A stretch of DNA of 64,000 nt from IMG/VR virus record IMGVR_UViG_3300033182_000484, positions 1 through 64,000 of that record. One strand, given 5' to 3'. Below the pieces are notes generated by a model. The model was not told the origin of the DNA, did no database searches, and saw only the letters and a list, made by a program, of their open reading frames with translations. Below, piece after piece: positions 48,950 through 56,630 of the stretch. The position numbers and the translations under genes are program-made. Positions within the stretch are counted from its first letter, which is position 1. Every line of letters starts with the position of its first letter. Source of the DNA: a virus.

Positions 48950-49122
48950 TTCAGGTCATCCGCCAGCGCCTCCAGCACCGCCTCAGCCTGCGGCCTGCGC
49001 GCCTCCCACAGGTAGTACGACTGGCCCGCCGGAATGATCGCACCGATCCCGACGCGCACCTCGTCCGGGTCCAGGCCATCGGCCTCAATCATCGCCCGGC
49101 ATACTCGTTCAACTCGATCCAT
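48946..49122 (-). CDS. Small unknown protein
   Basis: A 58-residue protein (MDRVERVCRAMIEADGLDPD...). The R-A-x-x-x-A-D-G-x-D-P-D wording is common in small phage proteins of Alphaproteobacteria. Start chosen for the ggaggcgaag ribosome site. Confidence 0.65.
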   Translation of the reverse strand: MDRVERVCRAMIEADGLDPDEVRVGIGAIIPAGQSYYLWEARRPQAEAVLEALADDLK

Positions 49123-49330
49123 CTTCGCCTCCCATTGCCGCGATCGCACGCTCCCAATTCCCGCGAGTGATCTCGACATTGTGCTGTTCTGGAATGTCAC
49201 CAGACCGGTTTACCGTCGAGATGATCACGGAACACTCGCCGCTGCCGTCGAGCGTCCAGAACTCCACCGACCACCCAGGCACCTCTAGGTCGTCGAACTT
49301 GACTTCGATTTCCTCTGATAGATCCGGCAT
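49109..49330 (-). CDS. Small acidic protein
   Basis: A 73-residue beta-rich acidic protein (MPDLSEEIEVKFDDLEVPGW...). Ribosome site ggaggcgaag. Overlaps the next gene by 14 bases. No family recognised. Confidence 0.65.
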   Translation of the reverse strand: MPDLSEEIEVKFDDLEVPGWSVEFWTLDGSGECSVIISTVNRSGDIPEQHNVEITRGNWERAIAAMGGEDGSS

Positions 49331-49349
49331 CTTCGCCTCCCTAGGAAAC

Positions 49350-49379
49350 GGGGCGCGGCACCCGTCGGCACCGCGCCCC
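49350..49379 (-). terminator. GC-rich hairpin after the DUF2303 operon
   Basis: GGGGCGCGG and CCGCGCCCC form a nine-base stem with a 12-base loop, 49 bases past the DUF2303 stop and 20 bases before the next start. No T-run. Confidence 0.65.
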
Positions 49380-49427
49380 TGCGTCCTGCGTCTGATCAAC
49401 CGCCTGTCACGGCGGCCCAGTCACGCC

Positions 49428-50366
49428 TTACGGACGGACGGCGCTGGCCTCCCGGGCCAACCCCTCGACCAACAGCAGATCCGGCAGCTGCGTGCGGACC
49501 TTCTCCATCTCCAGATCCATGGCCTCTCGGACGAACTGTCGCTGACGCCACATGGACAGGAAGAACTTCACCTGACCACCCGCGACCCGGTACTGCAGCC
49601 GCATCGGAATCAGGAACCGGTCGCCCGCGTCGAACACCGGGATCGCGATCAGGAACATCTGCGGCACCTTGATGCGCTTGCCCTTCGACGACGTGTTGTG
49701 CGACTCGGCGAACTGGATGCCGCCCTCGCCGCTGTCCAGGTTGAACCGGGTCGCGGTCATCTGCGACACGTCGACCTGGATATCGCGGGACAGCTGCAGC
49801 ATCTCCGACCGCGTGGCCAGCCTGCCGCCGGTGTCCTCCAGGAACTCGACCACCGACGCGGGGAACTCCTGATCCTTCGGGTTCACGATCTCCGGCAGGT
49901 GATCGTCCAGGAACACGCCGAGCTGGTCCTGGGTGACGCCATCCCCGCCCTGGATGTCGGTCCAGTCCTGCATCTCCTCGGAGCGCGGGAACTCGTACTG
50001 CACCCGGTGATCGCCGAACCCAGGCACGGATCCGTCGACGTGGTCGTTGATGATCGCGATCAGCTCCTCGCCGTCGCGGTTCAGATACAGCACCGTCTCC
50101 AGCAGCTGCTGCCGCGTCACGACGTCGATGAACGACTGGATCGTGTTCGTGTCGAACGAGCCGGACACGCGGACGGGCCTGTCCCGCCACTGGTCAAACT
50201 TCGCGGTCAGGTCCTCGACCCGGCGACCCTCCGGCACCGACAGGAACGTCGGGCGCGTCAGATTGGTCGCCACGTCCTCGTCGGTGATGCCGATCTGCTC
50301 GACCTTGTTGACCCGCTCGGACCAATTCAGAGCGGCGTGCACGTCGCCTACTTTTTCGTCACTCAT
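49428..50366 (-). CDS. DUF2303 family protein
   Basis: A 312-residue protein matching DUF2303 in order: ETVLYLNRDGEELIAIINDHVDG (near 90), GFGDHRVQYEFPRSEEMQDW, QLGVFLDDHLPEIVNP, IKVPQMFLIAIPVFDAGDRF and LIPMRLQYRVAGGQVKF. The family is common in phage early regions beside recombination genes; molecular function is unknown. It is expressed with the 50,376 gene behind an operator and leader hairpin. Confidence 0.82.
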   Translation of the reverse strand: MSDEKVGDVHAALNWSERVNKVEQIGITDEDVATNLTRPTFLSVPEGRRVEDLTAKFDQWRDRPVRVSGSFDTNTIQSFIDVVTRQQLLETVLYLNRDGEELIAIINDHVDGSVPGFGDHRVQYEFPRSEEMQDWTDIQGGDGVTQDQLGVFLDDHLPEIVNPKDQEFPASVVEFLEDTGGRLATRSEMLQLSRDIQVDVSQMTATRFNLDSGEGGIQFAESHNTSSKGKRIKVPQMFLIAIPVFDAGDRFLIPMRLQYRVAGGQVKFFLSMWRQRQFVREAMDLEMEKVRTQLPDLLLVEGLAREASAVRP

Positions 50367-50375
50367 GTTCGCCTC

Positions 50376-50789
50376 CTACTCGTCGGAAATGGTGCGGACG
50401 GTGCCGTCATCCCGAACGCCCTGCGCGAACATGCGCTGCTGCTTCGGGTTGGCGGTCGTCATCTGGTTGCGCTTGTTGGCCCAGAACGTCGTCGTCCGGC
50501 GCGGGCCCTGCGGCAGCTTCAGCGTCTTCTTCGGGATCACCCGCAGCTCGCCGCCGTCCAGCTGCACCTCGATCGACAGATCGAGTTTCGCCTTGGGCTT
50601 GCCGCCATGGTCGATGACGAAGTTCGACAGGGTCTCGACGATCGACGTCAGGTCCTCGGTCAGCTCGTGGTGCAGCTCCCCGTCCTCAAGATTCTGCACG
50701 AACAGCGCGAACGTCCGCAGCGTGCCGGGATCCGGCTCGTTGTGGTCGCTCTCGACTGTCTGGGTTTTCTGGTCTTCAGCTGGGCTCAT
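50376..50789 (-). CDS. Unknown partner of the DUF2303 gene
   Basis: A 137-residue protein, acidic at the N-terminus, with a basic C-terminal half (KKTLKLPQGPRRTTTFWANKRNQ). Start MSPAEDQ chosen for aggaggcgaaa. Often such proteins travel with DUF2303; the role is unknown. Confidence 0.65.
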   Translation of the reverse strand: MSPAEDQKTQTVESDHNEPDPGTLRTFALFVQNLEDGELHHELTEDLTSIVETLSNFVIDHGGKPKAKLDLSIEVQLDGGELRVIPKKTLKLPQGPRRTTTFWANKRNQMTTANPKQQRMFAQGVRDDGTVRTISDE

Positions 50790-50812
50790 TTTCGCCTCCT
50801 CAGCGATTGGAA

Positions 50813-50848
50813 GCGGGGGCGCGTAGACTGGTCTCGGAGCGCCCCCGC
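50813..50848 (-). promoter_or_regulatory. Leader hairpin before the DUF2303 operon
   Basis: GCGGGGGCGC and GCGCCCCCGC form a 10-base stem around a 16-base loop inside the roughly 180-base leader between the 50.98-kb promoter/operator and the first start codon. Possible attenuator. Confidence 0.6.
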
Positions 50849-50971
50849 CGGTATGGTCTCTCAATGGAAGCAGCCAGTATCGGGCTTCGATCCGGGTGCA
50901 TTACCACCCGCGCCCCATGGACACCTCCCTCAGTTGGCGTGCTTTCGGGCTAGTCCCTAATCGCACAAGGA

Positions 50972-51009
50972 TGTGGCCACATCGCATCATGGATCGGCCA
51001 CGGTGTCAA
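50972..51009 (-). promoter_or_regulatory. Minus promoter with operator TGTGGCCACA at its -10
   Basis: Minus strand: -35 TTGACA (51009-51004), 17-base spacer, weak -10 TGCGAT (50986-50981), and the perfect operator TGTGGCCACA (50981-50972) starting at the last -10 base. Would control the 50,376-49,428 operon. Confidence 0.7.
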
Positions 51010-51015
51010 GCGAGG

Positions 51016-51693
51016 TCAGAAGCCAACGTACAGCTCCCAGTCGGTTGCGATCAGGTCTTCCATCGTCGGGCCCCACACGCCCAGGTCACGGTTCGGGTGC
51101 CGCATGTCGATGTGCGCCATGTACGACACCTCCGTGCCCTCGGTGAAGACCCCGTTCAGCGGCGGGCGGTTCACCTTGAACGACGACCCGGCGACGAAGT
51201 AGATGAACGCCTCGTCGACCCAGGCCTTCCGCCGGACGCAGTCACCGTCCCGCAGGTGCTTCAGCGCCCAGCCGAAATCCGTCACCTCGATCGACGTCGC
51301 CGTGGTCTTGTACGGCTCCAGCCAGCTCGCCCAGTTCCATTGGGTGTCCTGGCCGTCGGACGCGAGCATCGCGTCCAGGCGCGCGTAGACCCAGTAGTCG
51401 GTGGACGGATTCAGCACGCTCTCGCCGGGTCGAACGAAGCCCGGGAACAGCCGCCACCACACCGGCACCATGGGCGGGACGCTCGCACAGAACTCGCGCC
51501 ACCACTCCTGGCAGGCCTGCGCCATCGCGCAGGCCTCATTCAGCGTGCCTGGGGCGCTGGCCTTCACGGTCGCGTACGACCGCCCCGTCGCGTCGTTGAT
51601 GCCCCGCCTCGACGGGTTCGGCATCACCGGGTTCCGGTGCATGATCAGCATGTGCAGGTCTTCGATGGTGGTCGGGTCGCCGTAGTCGTTCAT
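51016..51693 (-). CDS. Tad2-like (DUF2829) anti-Thoeris candidate with N-terminal extension
   Basis: A 225-residue protein. Residues about 139-223 match DUF2829/Tad2 closely: FGWALKHLRDGDCVRRKAW, then IYFVAGSSFKVNRPPLNG, FTEGTEVSYMAHIDMR and DLIATDWELY. Tad2 proteins are phage sponges that bind the cyclic ADP-ribose-type signal of Thoeris immunity. The first about 135 residues (Trp/Pro-rich, helical) are an extra domain not part of ordinary 85-90-residue Tad2 and not recognised. Ribosome site ggaggcgaag. Confidence 0.85.
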   Translation of the reverse strand: MNDYGDPTTIEDLHMLIMHRNPVMPNPSRRGINDATGRSYATVKASAPGTLNEACAMAQACQEWWREFCASVPPMVPVWWRLFPGFVRPGESVLNPSTDYWVYARLDAMLASDGQDTQWNWASWLEPYKTTATSIEVTDFGWALKHLRDGDCVRRKAWVDEAFIYFVAGSSFKVNRPPLNGVFTEGTEVSYMAHIDMRHPNRDLGVWGPTMEDLIATDWELYVGF

Positions 51694-51710
51694 CTTCGCC
51701 TCCTTCGGTT

Positions 51711-52115
51711 TCATGTCGAGCACACGCCATGGTCCTGCCCCAGCGGCTTGAAGTTCACCATCAGCAGGCCACGCGGGATCGCGTCCATGCCGCCGTCCGG
51801 CACGTCGACGATCTCGGGTCTCTCGTCGCTGAAGAACGCGATCGAACTCTGCGTGCGGCTCCAGGTGCCATCCTTCTTGCGCGGCACGCCGTACCAGCTG
51901 ATGCCGCCGTACCGTCCTGGACGCACGTCGGCCCCGACCAGCAGGTGCTGCGCGCCGCGATACATCACGACGTTGCCCACCTCCAGGTCGGCCAGCTCGT
52001 AGATCAGCGCGCGGTCGATGTCTTCCAGCTCTTCGATCGCGGCTCGGTATCCGTCGACGGTGTCGCGGATCTTGTTCAGGTAGTCCTGGGTCTCTGCCCG
52101 TTCTTCGGGTGTCAT
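51711..52115 (-). CDS. Unknown protein with SH3-like region
   Basis: A 134-residue protein: N-terminal coiled coil (EERAETQDYLNKIRDTVDGY), then LEVGNVVMYRGAQHLLVGADV, a beta segment. It is paired with the Tad2-like gene (17-base gap), so a linked function is possible. Ribosome site ggaggcgaac. Confidence 0.65.
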   Translation of the reverse strand: MTPEERAETQDYLNKIRDTVDGYRAAIEELEDIDRALIYELADLEVGNVVMYRGAQHLLVGADVRPGRYGGISWYGVPRKKDGTWSRTQSSIAFFSDERPEIVDVPDGGMDAIPRGLLMVNFKPLGQDHGVCST

Positions 52116-52135
52116 GTTCGCCTCCTATGGTGGGC

Positions 52136-52172
52136 CGGGGGTGGACGCAGCTTGCATCCTTGCCCACCCCCG
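52136..52172 (-). promoter_or_regulatory. GC-rich hairpin before the Tad2 gene pair
   Basis: CGGGGGTGG and CCACCCCCG form a nine-base stem with a 19-base loop in the space between the beta-helix gene and the 51.7-52.1-kb gene. It could end the upstream transcript or act in the leader of the downstream pair. The rest of this 128-base gap shows nothing else. Confidence 0.6.
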
Positions 52173-52243
52173 CCCTGACGATCACCGGAATGCCACCGGC
52201 GGTGAAATACCGAGCCCGCGCGGACCCAGTACGATCGTCGTCT

Positions 52244-53152
52244 CTACGGGCCCTTGCGGAACGACCCGACGTTGGCCTCCCACTTGTTGTGGGTCACGCC
52301 GGTGTCCTGCTCCCAGAACCCAAGCTGCATCGTCGGCGCGGTGTTCCCGACGATCGTCGAGTGTGTCGCGCCATTGGTCACCACGAAATGATCGCCGTCT
52401 CGTGTGGCCACGTCAACCCCCACGTTGTGCGCCACGACGTGATGCGCTCCGCCGAGCATGTGCGCCCCCACCCAGATCGCGTTCGGATTCGCCGTCGAGT
52501 GCCGGTAGATCGTCGCCGCGACCGCGTGCACCTGATGCGCTCCCTCGGCGCGCCAGCCACGCACTCGGCAGGCCATGTGACCGCCGATGAACTGGCAGCC
52601 GACCTGGGGGTAGGACTGGCTGTCCATGCGCCAACCGTAGTTGCAGGCGATGGCGTCATGCCCGATGAACTTGATGCCCTCGGTCTTGCCCCGGGTCGTG
52701 ATGTCCCGGTTGAAGTGCTGGGTCTCGCCGCCGCGCACCGTGCCGCCGACACAGTCCTCGAAGTCATAGCCGCGCCCGTTGAACCCGGTCTTGTCGCCGA
52801 CCATGAACACGTTCGAGATCTCGGGCCGGAATCGACCGACCATGTGCAGGGCCTTGTGGTGCCACTCGCTGCCGGACGTCACGTACTCGACGTTGCGGAT
52901 CGTGTCGCCCTTGCCCTCCTGCCAGTTCCAGTCGCCGATCACGCGCAGGCCCTCGTCGCGCTGCCGCGTCGGCGTCACGCTGAGATCCGCGATCTCGATC
53001 CGGGGCATGCGGTTCCCGCGCCAGGGGGTCATGGCGCGCAGGTCGAACTCCCGGGACGGGAGCCAGTCGATGCCAGCGCCGCGTCCGACGACGCGGACGA
53101 CGTTGCCCCAGGTCTCGACGTCAACCCGGTGCCCGGGCATGTGGTGGGTCAT
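52244..53152 (-). CDS. Right-handed beta-helix protein
   Basis: A 302-residue protein with Gly/Asn/Val/His-rich repeats spaced like beta-helix turns (GCQFIGGHMACRVRGWRAEG, HHVVAHNVGVDVATRDGDHF, NGATHSTIVGNTA). The fold is typical of tailspikes and polysaccharide lyases. It lies among early genes, 11 kb from the virion block, so it may be a late-acquired spike or an intracellular beta-helix. Start at 53152 follows gaggagcacgcc. Confidence 0.65.
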   Translation of the reverse strand: MTHHMPGHRVDVETWGNVVRVVGRGAGIDWLPSREFDLRAMTPWRGNRMPRIEIADLSVTPTRQRDEGLRVIGDWNWQEGKGDTIRNVEYVTSGSEWHHKALHMVGRFRPEISNVFMVGDKTGFNGRGYDFEDCVGGTVRGGETQHFNRDITTRGKTEGIKFIGHDAIACNYGWRMDSQSYPQVGCQFIGGHMACRVRGWRAEGAHQVHAVAATIYRHSTANPNAIWVGAHMLGGAHHVVAHNVGVDVATRDGDHFVVTNGATHSTIVGNTAPTMQLGFWEQDTGVTHNKWEANVGSFRKGP

Positions 53153-53277
53153 GGCGTGCTCCTCATGAGTGCGTGAACGATTGCTTCCGCGATGCTGGTG
53201 CCGTCGTCGCCGACCTCGGCGTTCAGCGCAATCACCAAGATGATCGCCAGCCAGAACCCGTCCCATCCGCTGCTCAT
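53149..53277 (-). CDS. 42-residue single-span membrane protein
   Basis: Encodes MSSGWDGFWLAIILVIALNA then an acidic end (EVGDDGTSIAEAIVH). One membrane span. ATGA-coupled on both sides. Could be a membrane-acting small early protein. Confidence 0.6.
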   Translation of the reverse strand: MSSGWDGFWLAIILVIALNAEVGDDGTSIAEAIVHALMRSTP

Positions 53278-53573
53278 GTCCGCGCCTCCTCCAGCTCGCC
53301 GTCGGGGTCGTCCGCCGGGAACTCCACCGCCATCGGCCTGTTCAGCGACCGGTTGATGATGTCGTGCTCGCGCAAGTCGCGCGCCACTCGCTCCCACCTC
53401 GACGAGTACAGAAGGACCATGGGCACGGCGACCGTCCCGGGCTCCACGTCGGGCCCGTGGCCCACCTGCTCGTCCGGGTTCAGGCCCTTCAGCTTGCAGT
53501 ACACCCGAGCGTTGGCCTCGTACGCTTCGATGGCGGGAAGGCGCGGATTGTACGGGTCGCGTGCCACCGCCAT
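53274..53573 (-). CDS. Unknown small protein
   Basis: A 99-residue protein (MAVARDPYNPRLPAIEAYEA...) with VAVPMVLLYSSRWERVARDLR in the middle and an acidic end. ATG at 53573 overlaps the upstream stop (TGATG). No family recognised. Confidence 0.65.
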   Translation of the reverse strand: MAVARDPYNPRLPAIEAYEANARVYCKLKGLNPDEQVGHGPDVEPGTVAVPMVLLYSSRWERVARDLREHDIINRSLNRPMAVEFPADDPDGELEEART

Positions 53574-53893
53574 CACCACATCTCCTTGCCGACCGGGCCC
53601 GGGCGCATCTCCTGCTGGTCTTCCTCAGCGCAGACGTACGTCGCCTGGAACACGCTGTCGGAGCACGGGTACAGCTCGCCCTCGACGCCCCGGATGATCC
53701 AGTCGCCCTCGCGCGCGCCGTCGATGGATCCGCGATCATGGCGCAGGATGACGTGCGACTTCGGGTGCGTCTCGACGTTGGCGTACCCCTGGTCGATCGC
53801 GTCGATGAACCACTGCGGCCACCGGTGCTGCTCCAGCGGCCACTGGAATGCGTCGATCGTCACGGGCTTCTTGGTGTAGCGTCCTAGGGTCAT
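53573..53893 (-). CDS. Conserved phage protein (KKPVTIDAFQW...GDWIIRGVEGELYPC)
   Basis: A 106-residue protein with TKKPVTIDAFQW at the start and GDWIIRGVEGELYPCSD near the end, a small family very widespread in phages and prophages. Function unknown; the beta-rich fold with conserved Trp/Cys suggests ligand binding. Confidence 0.8.
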   Translation of the reverse strand: MTLGRYTKKPVTIDAFQWPLEQHRWPQWFIDAIDQGYANVETHPKSHVILRHDRGSIDGAREGDWIIRGVEGELYPCSDSVFQATYVCAEEDQQEMRPGPVGKEMW

Positions 53894-54327
53894 GGGATGT
53901 GCCTCCATCGTTTCCGGTTTTTGATTTCTGAAATGGCTGTCTGGCTTACGCCATAATCACGCGCTATCGCACGCTGGGATCGCGGGTCGGACCGGATGGA
54001 TCGGACCTGATCCTCCGCCAGCTTCGACGTCCCCACCCCCTCGCCAAGAACCTTCACGAAAGGCTGCCGCCCTTTCGACACCATGTCCGCCATATTGTCC
54101 GCTTGCGTCCCGAGGAACAGGTGATCGGGATTCACGCAGCCGGGATTGTCGCAGGTGTGGAGAACGAGCATTCCGTCAGGGATTGGGCCGTGGGTGAGTT
54201 CCCAGGCAACGCGGTGGGACCGAAGGCGGCGCACGCCCACGCTAAATCTCCCGTACCCTTTGTGCTTGAAACCTGTCCACTCCCAGCAATCGCCAGACTT
54301 GTCGACTTTGTTCCAGAAGCGGTCCAT
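53890..54327 (-). CDS. HNH homing-type endonuclease, copy 2
   Basis: A 145-residue paralogue of the 778-1,218 gene: FWNKVDKS, CWEWTG, HGPIPDGM, CDNPGCVNPDHLFLG and ADNMADMVSKGRQ are shared, and the C-terminal HTH (AIARDYGVSQTAISEIKN) diverges as expected if it sets target choice. It overlaps its neighbours by one and four bases, so it is fully embedded in the operon. Confidence 0.85.
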   Translation of the reverse strand: MDRFWNKVDKSGDCWEWTGFKHKGYGRFSVGVRRLRSHRVAWELTHGPIPDGMLVLHTCDNPGCVNPDHLFLGTQADNMADMVSKGRQPFVKVLGEGVGTSKLAEDQVRSIRSDPRSQRAIARDYGVSQTAISEIKNRKRWRHIP

Positions 54328-54557
54328 CAGCGTTCCTTCGGTGGAGGCAGATCGTCCTGTTGATCCCCCACCTCTATCACCTCTTCAAAAGTATTCCAAG
54401 GCCCCACAATCACCGGGGCCGTCGCCGCCGGTGCGTCTCGTCGTCGGTTCCGAGGCCCAGGCGCGCTCGCGCCCCGGCGCTTCGGGCAGGTCGGGCGGTG
54501 GCAGTGCCGCGTCCCGTTGTACCTGGGGTTGCGGCAGCTGGGGCAGTCGCCGGTCAT
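54327..54557 (-). CDS. Small zinc-knuckle basic protein
   Basis: A 76-residue protein with CPSC and HCHRPTC near the N-terminus and an Arg/Pro/Ala-rich linker. Start MTGDCPSC chosen because it fits the ATGA overlap with the upstream gene. Confidence 0.65.
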   Translation of the reverse strand: MTGDCPSCRNPRYNGTRHCHRPTCPKRRGASAPGPRNRRRDAPAATAPVIVGPWNTFEEVIEVGDQQDDLPPPKER

Positions 54558-54751
54558 CGGCTGCTCCGCCGGATGTGTTTGTGATACCACTCGTTCAACT
54601 TCGCCGCGACGTCATCGCAGGGCGCGGAGATCCTGACGTGGTAGTGGTTGTGAGCCGTGACACTCACGATGCACTCGTCGCCACTATCGATCAGGTGCGT
54701 CACCTGCAGCGGGTTCAGCCACGCACCGAACACTAGGATCAGGATCTTCAT
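54554..54751 (-). CDS. Small protein with hydrophobic N-terminus
   Basis: A 65-residue protein (MKILILVFGAWLNPLQVTHL...) then a His/Cys-containing basic part. The start could be a short signal or a buried strand. Coupled on both sides. Unknown. Confidence 0.6.
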   Translation of the reverse strand: MKILILVFGAWLNPLQVTHLIDSGDECIVSVTAHNHYHVRISAPCDDVAAKLNEWYHKHIRRSSR

Positions 54752-55002
54752 TCCGGCACCTCCAGCGTGCGCCTCCAGCTGTCCGCGTCTTCCGGCGAGA
54801 TCTCAGCCACGTCGCCGCCGTGCCACAGCAGGTGGATCAGCAGCCACTGATGCTCGTGCAGCTCCAGCTCCTCGCCCGCATCCACCTTCTCGTGGATCCA
54901 GTGAACGTACTCGTCCAAGTGCTCGACGCACAGCTGGGCGCTCTCCATCTTGCGGTTCGCCCATCGGACCAGCGCCTTCTTTTTGACCGGGTTCTCTCTC
55001 AT
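54748..55002 (-). CDS. Helical small protein
   Basis: An 84-residue helical protein rich in His/Glu/Trp (VHWIHEKVDAGEELELHEHQ). ATGA overlaps on both sides. Unknown function. Confidence 0.65.
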   Translation of the reverse strand: MRENPVKKKALVRWANRKMESAQLCVEHLDEYVHWIHEKVDAGEELELHEHQWLLIHLLWHGGDVAEISPEDADSWRRTLEVPE

Positions 55003-55298
55003 GGCGTCTCGTTTCCAGGCCCAGTGTAGTCCGCGTTCGTGTACGGATCCGTGTCGATCGTCGCCTCGATCCGATGGTGCACCGACTTGACCTTCGCGTG
55101 TAGCACCGCGATGTCCGCCACGATCCTCGGCACCGCGATGCCCGGCAGATCCTCAGTAAACATCGTCACCTGGACGCCGAGCATCGAGCCCTCGACGATC
55201 GCACGGTTCAGCACCTCGATCGTCGTCGCGATCTCCTGAGCCTTGGCGTGCGCCTTCACGAAGCGGTGGTCGTTGTCGCCGAGCTGTGCGTCACCCAT
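54999..55298 (-). CDS. Small unknown protein
   Basis: A 99-residue protein starting MGDAQLGDNDHRFVKAHAKA, helical, with a Thr/Asn/Pro-rich end. Overlaps the upstream gene by eight bases. No family recognised. Confidence 0.65.
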   Translation of the reverse strand: MGDAQLGDNDHRFVKAHAKAQEIATTIEVLNRAIVEGSMLGVQVTMFTEDLPGIAVPRIVADIAVLHAKVKSVHHRIEATIDTDPYTNADYTGPGNETP

Positions 55299-55500
55299 TG
55301 GCCTGCTCCGCCTCATGCCGCCGCTGCTCGATGGCATCGCCGAGGGTCTTGTACAGGATCTTCAGCATGTCCAGGTCGGAGCGCCGGGTGCTGATGTGCA
55401 TGGCGGTGATCCTGTCGCTGTTCGCCTGCTCTACCGTGATCACGCGGTCGTTCGGCTCGTAGGCCACGCCGACGGACCGCAGGGGTTGTCCGTTGTTCAT
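55291..55500 (-). CDS. Small unknown protein after an operator-controlled leader
   Basis: A 69-residue protein (MNNGQPLRSVGVAYEPNDRV...). First gene behind the operator at 55,605 and a leader hairpin. Ribosome site ggaggcgaac. Confidence 0.65.
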   Translation of the reverse strand: MNNGQPLRSVGVAYEPNDRVITVEQANSDRITAMHISTRRSDLDMLKILYKTLGDAIEQRRHEAEQANG

Positions 55501-55519
55501 GTTCGCCTCCGTGTAGGTG

Positions 55520-55572
55520 CCGGGCAGGGCGGCCTGGGGGGCGGTCGTCGGCACGACGATGACCCTGCCCGG
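55520..55572 (-). promoter_or_regulatory. Leader hairpin behind the 55.6-kb operator
   Basis: CCGGGCAGGG and CCCTGCCCGG form a 10-base stem around a 33-base loop between operator and first start codon, as in the DUF2303 leader. Confidence 0.6.
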
Positions 55573-55604
55573 CGGGTCGGCCCACGCGCATGGGCCGCGC
55601 TCAG

Positions 55605-55632
55605 TGTGGCCACATGCGTGGTCGCGTGTCAA
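55605..55632 (-). promoter_or_regulatory. TTGACA box and perfect operator TGTGGCCACA
   Basis: Minus strand: TTGACA (55632-55627), formed over the stop codon of the upstream gene, then 12 bases, then TGTGGCCACA (55614-55605). No good -10 is visible, so the promoter is tentative; the operator itself is exact. Confidence 0.6.
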
Positions 55633-55916
55633 CCGTCATAGCCGCGCTCCTCCTCGTAGTCGATCGGCACGACCTTGACCTCGAACACGCCCCCCATGGC
55701 CAGGGCAGCGCTCGCGAGCCCGTCGAGGTCGACAACCGTTCCGTCGACCAGACCGGTGATCAGGCCGGGGAACCACCCAGGCGGCAGGCCCAGACGCTCC
55801 CCGATGGCCGCGTCGGTCATCCGGGTCTCGACCTGCATCCGCAGCAGCTCGCTCGCGAGCTGGCGCTGACACCGGGTCACGGCCCAGGCCTTCCAGGCTT
55901 CAGTCAGCTGTGTCAT
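55629..55916 (-). CDS. HTH-like small protein
   Basis: A 95-residue protein: MTDAAIGERLGLPPGWFPGL resembles a helix-turn-helix of the XRE type, followed by helices (DLDGLASAALAMG) and a final strand (VFEVKVVPI). Likely a DNA-binding regulator. Start MTQLTEAWK fits the overlap with the upstream gene. Confidence 0.6.
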   Translation of the reverse strand: MTQLTEAWKAWAVTRCQRQLASELLRMQVETRMTDAAIGERLGLPPGWFPGLITGLVDGTVVDLDGLASAALAMGGVFEVKVVPIDYEEERGYDG

Positions 55917-56620
55917 CCGCCTGCTCCGTCCGGGTTGCCCACCGCCTTGCGCACGTCGCCCTCGGAGAGGGTCGTGCACATACCGCCGTCCGGGTGCTCG
56001 ACGCGCAGGTGCCGCCCGTCCGGCAGGTGCACGCCAGCGTGCGCGTCGGCCATACTCCCGCCAACCGGGCCGCCGTACATCACCACCGGCGGATTGTCCC
56101 GCATGTGCTGCCGGTGGTTCAGGTCGTCGAGCACCGGGCCGATCCGGTTCAGGATCTCCTGGACCTTCTTGCCGGACAGGGCGTCACCCCGCCCGTGCAC
56201 CTTCAGGACCCGCTGCACCTCGGCCAGGGCGTCGTGCGCCCGCGTGCGCTCGTAGGTCAGCATCTGGATGTCGTGGAGCGCGCGGGTCCAAGGGCTGTCG
56301 GGCGGGCCGGTCTCGGTGGCCAGCGGAGCCTTCACGCGCTCCTGGGCCTGCTCCTGCATCTTGGCGTTGTGCTCCCTCTGCACCTCAGCCCAGGGACGCC
56401 AGATCATCGCGCCATGGGCCCCGTGCATCTCGACCAGCTTGAAGACCACCACCTGATCCGTGCTGTATCCGTGCGCCGCTTCGGCGACCACCTTGCTGAA
56501 GATCCGCGCCTTCACCATCCCCGGTGCCTGCAGGATCTCGGTGATCTGGGCCCAGGGGGATTCGCCGCGCAGCTCCACCCTGATGTTGTCCCCGACCGCG
56601 TAGTTCTTATCCGTTGCCAT
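55913..56620 (-). CDS. Unknown 235-residue protein
   Basis: An N-terminal beta region (YAVGDNIRVELRGESPWAQI), a helical middle and a His/Gly-rich end (MYGGPVGGSMADAHAGVHLP). No family recognised. Ribosome site gaggcgaag after the upstream gene. Confidence 0.65.
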   Translation of the reverse strand: MATDKNYAVGDNIRVELRGESPWAQITEILQAPGMVKARIFSKVVAEAAHGYSTDQVVVFKLVEMHGAHGAMIWRPWAEVQREHNAKMQEQAQERVKAPLATETGPPDSPWTRALHDIQMLTYERTRAHDALAEVQRVLKVHGRGDALSGKKVQEILNRIGPVLDDLNHRQHMRDNPPVVMYGGPVGGSMADAHAGVHLPDGRHLRVEHPDGGMCTTLSEGDVRKAVGNPDGAGG

Positions 56621-56630
56621 CTTCGCCTCC

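Noticed and set aside
52402-52412. TGTGGCCACG in the beta-helix gene as another operator
   Set aside because: One mismatch, inside a coding sequence with no promoter nearby; treated as chance.
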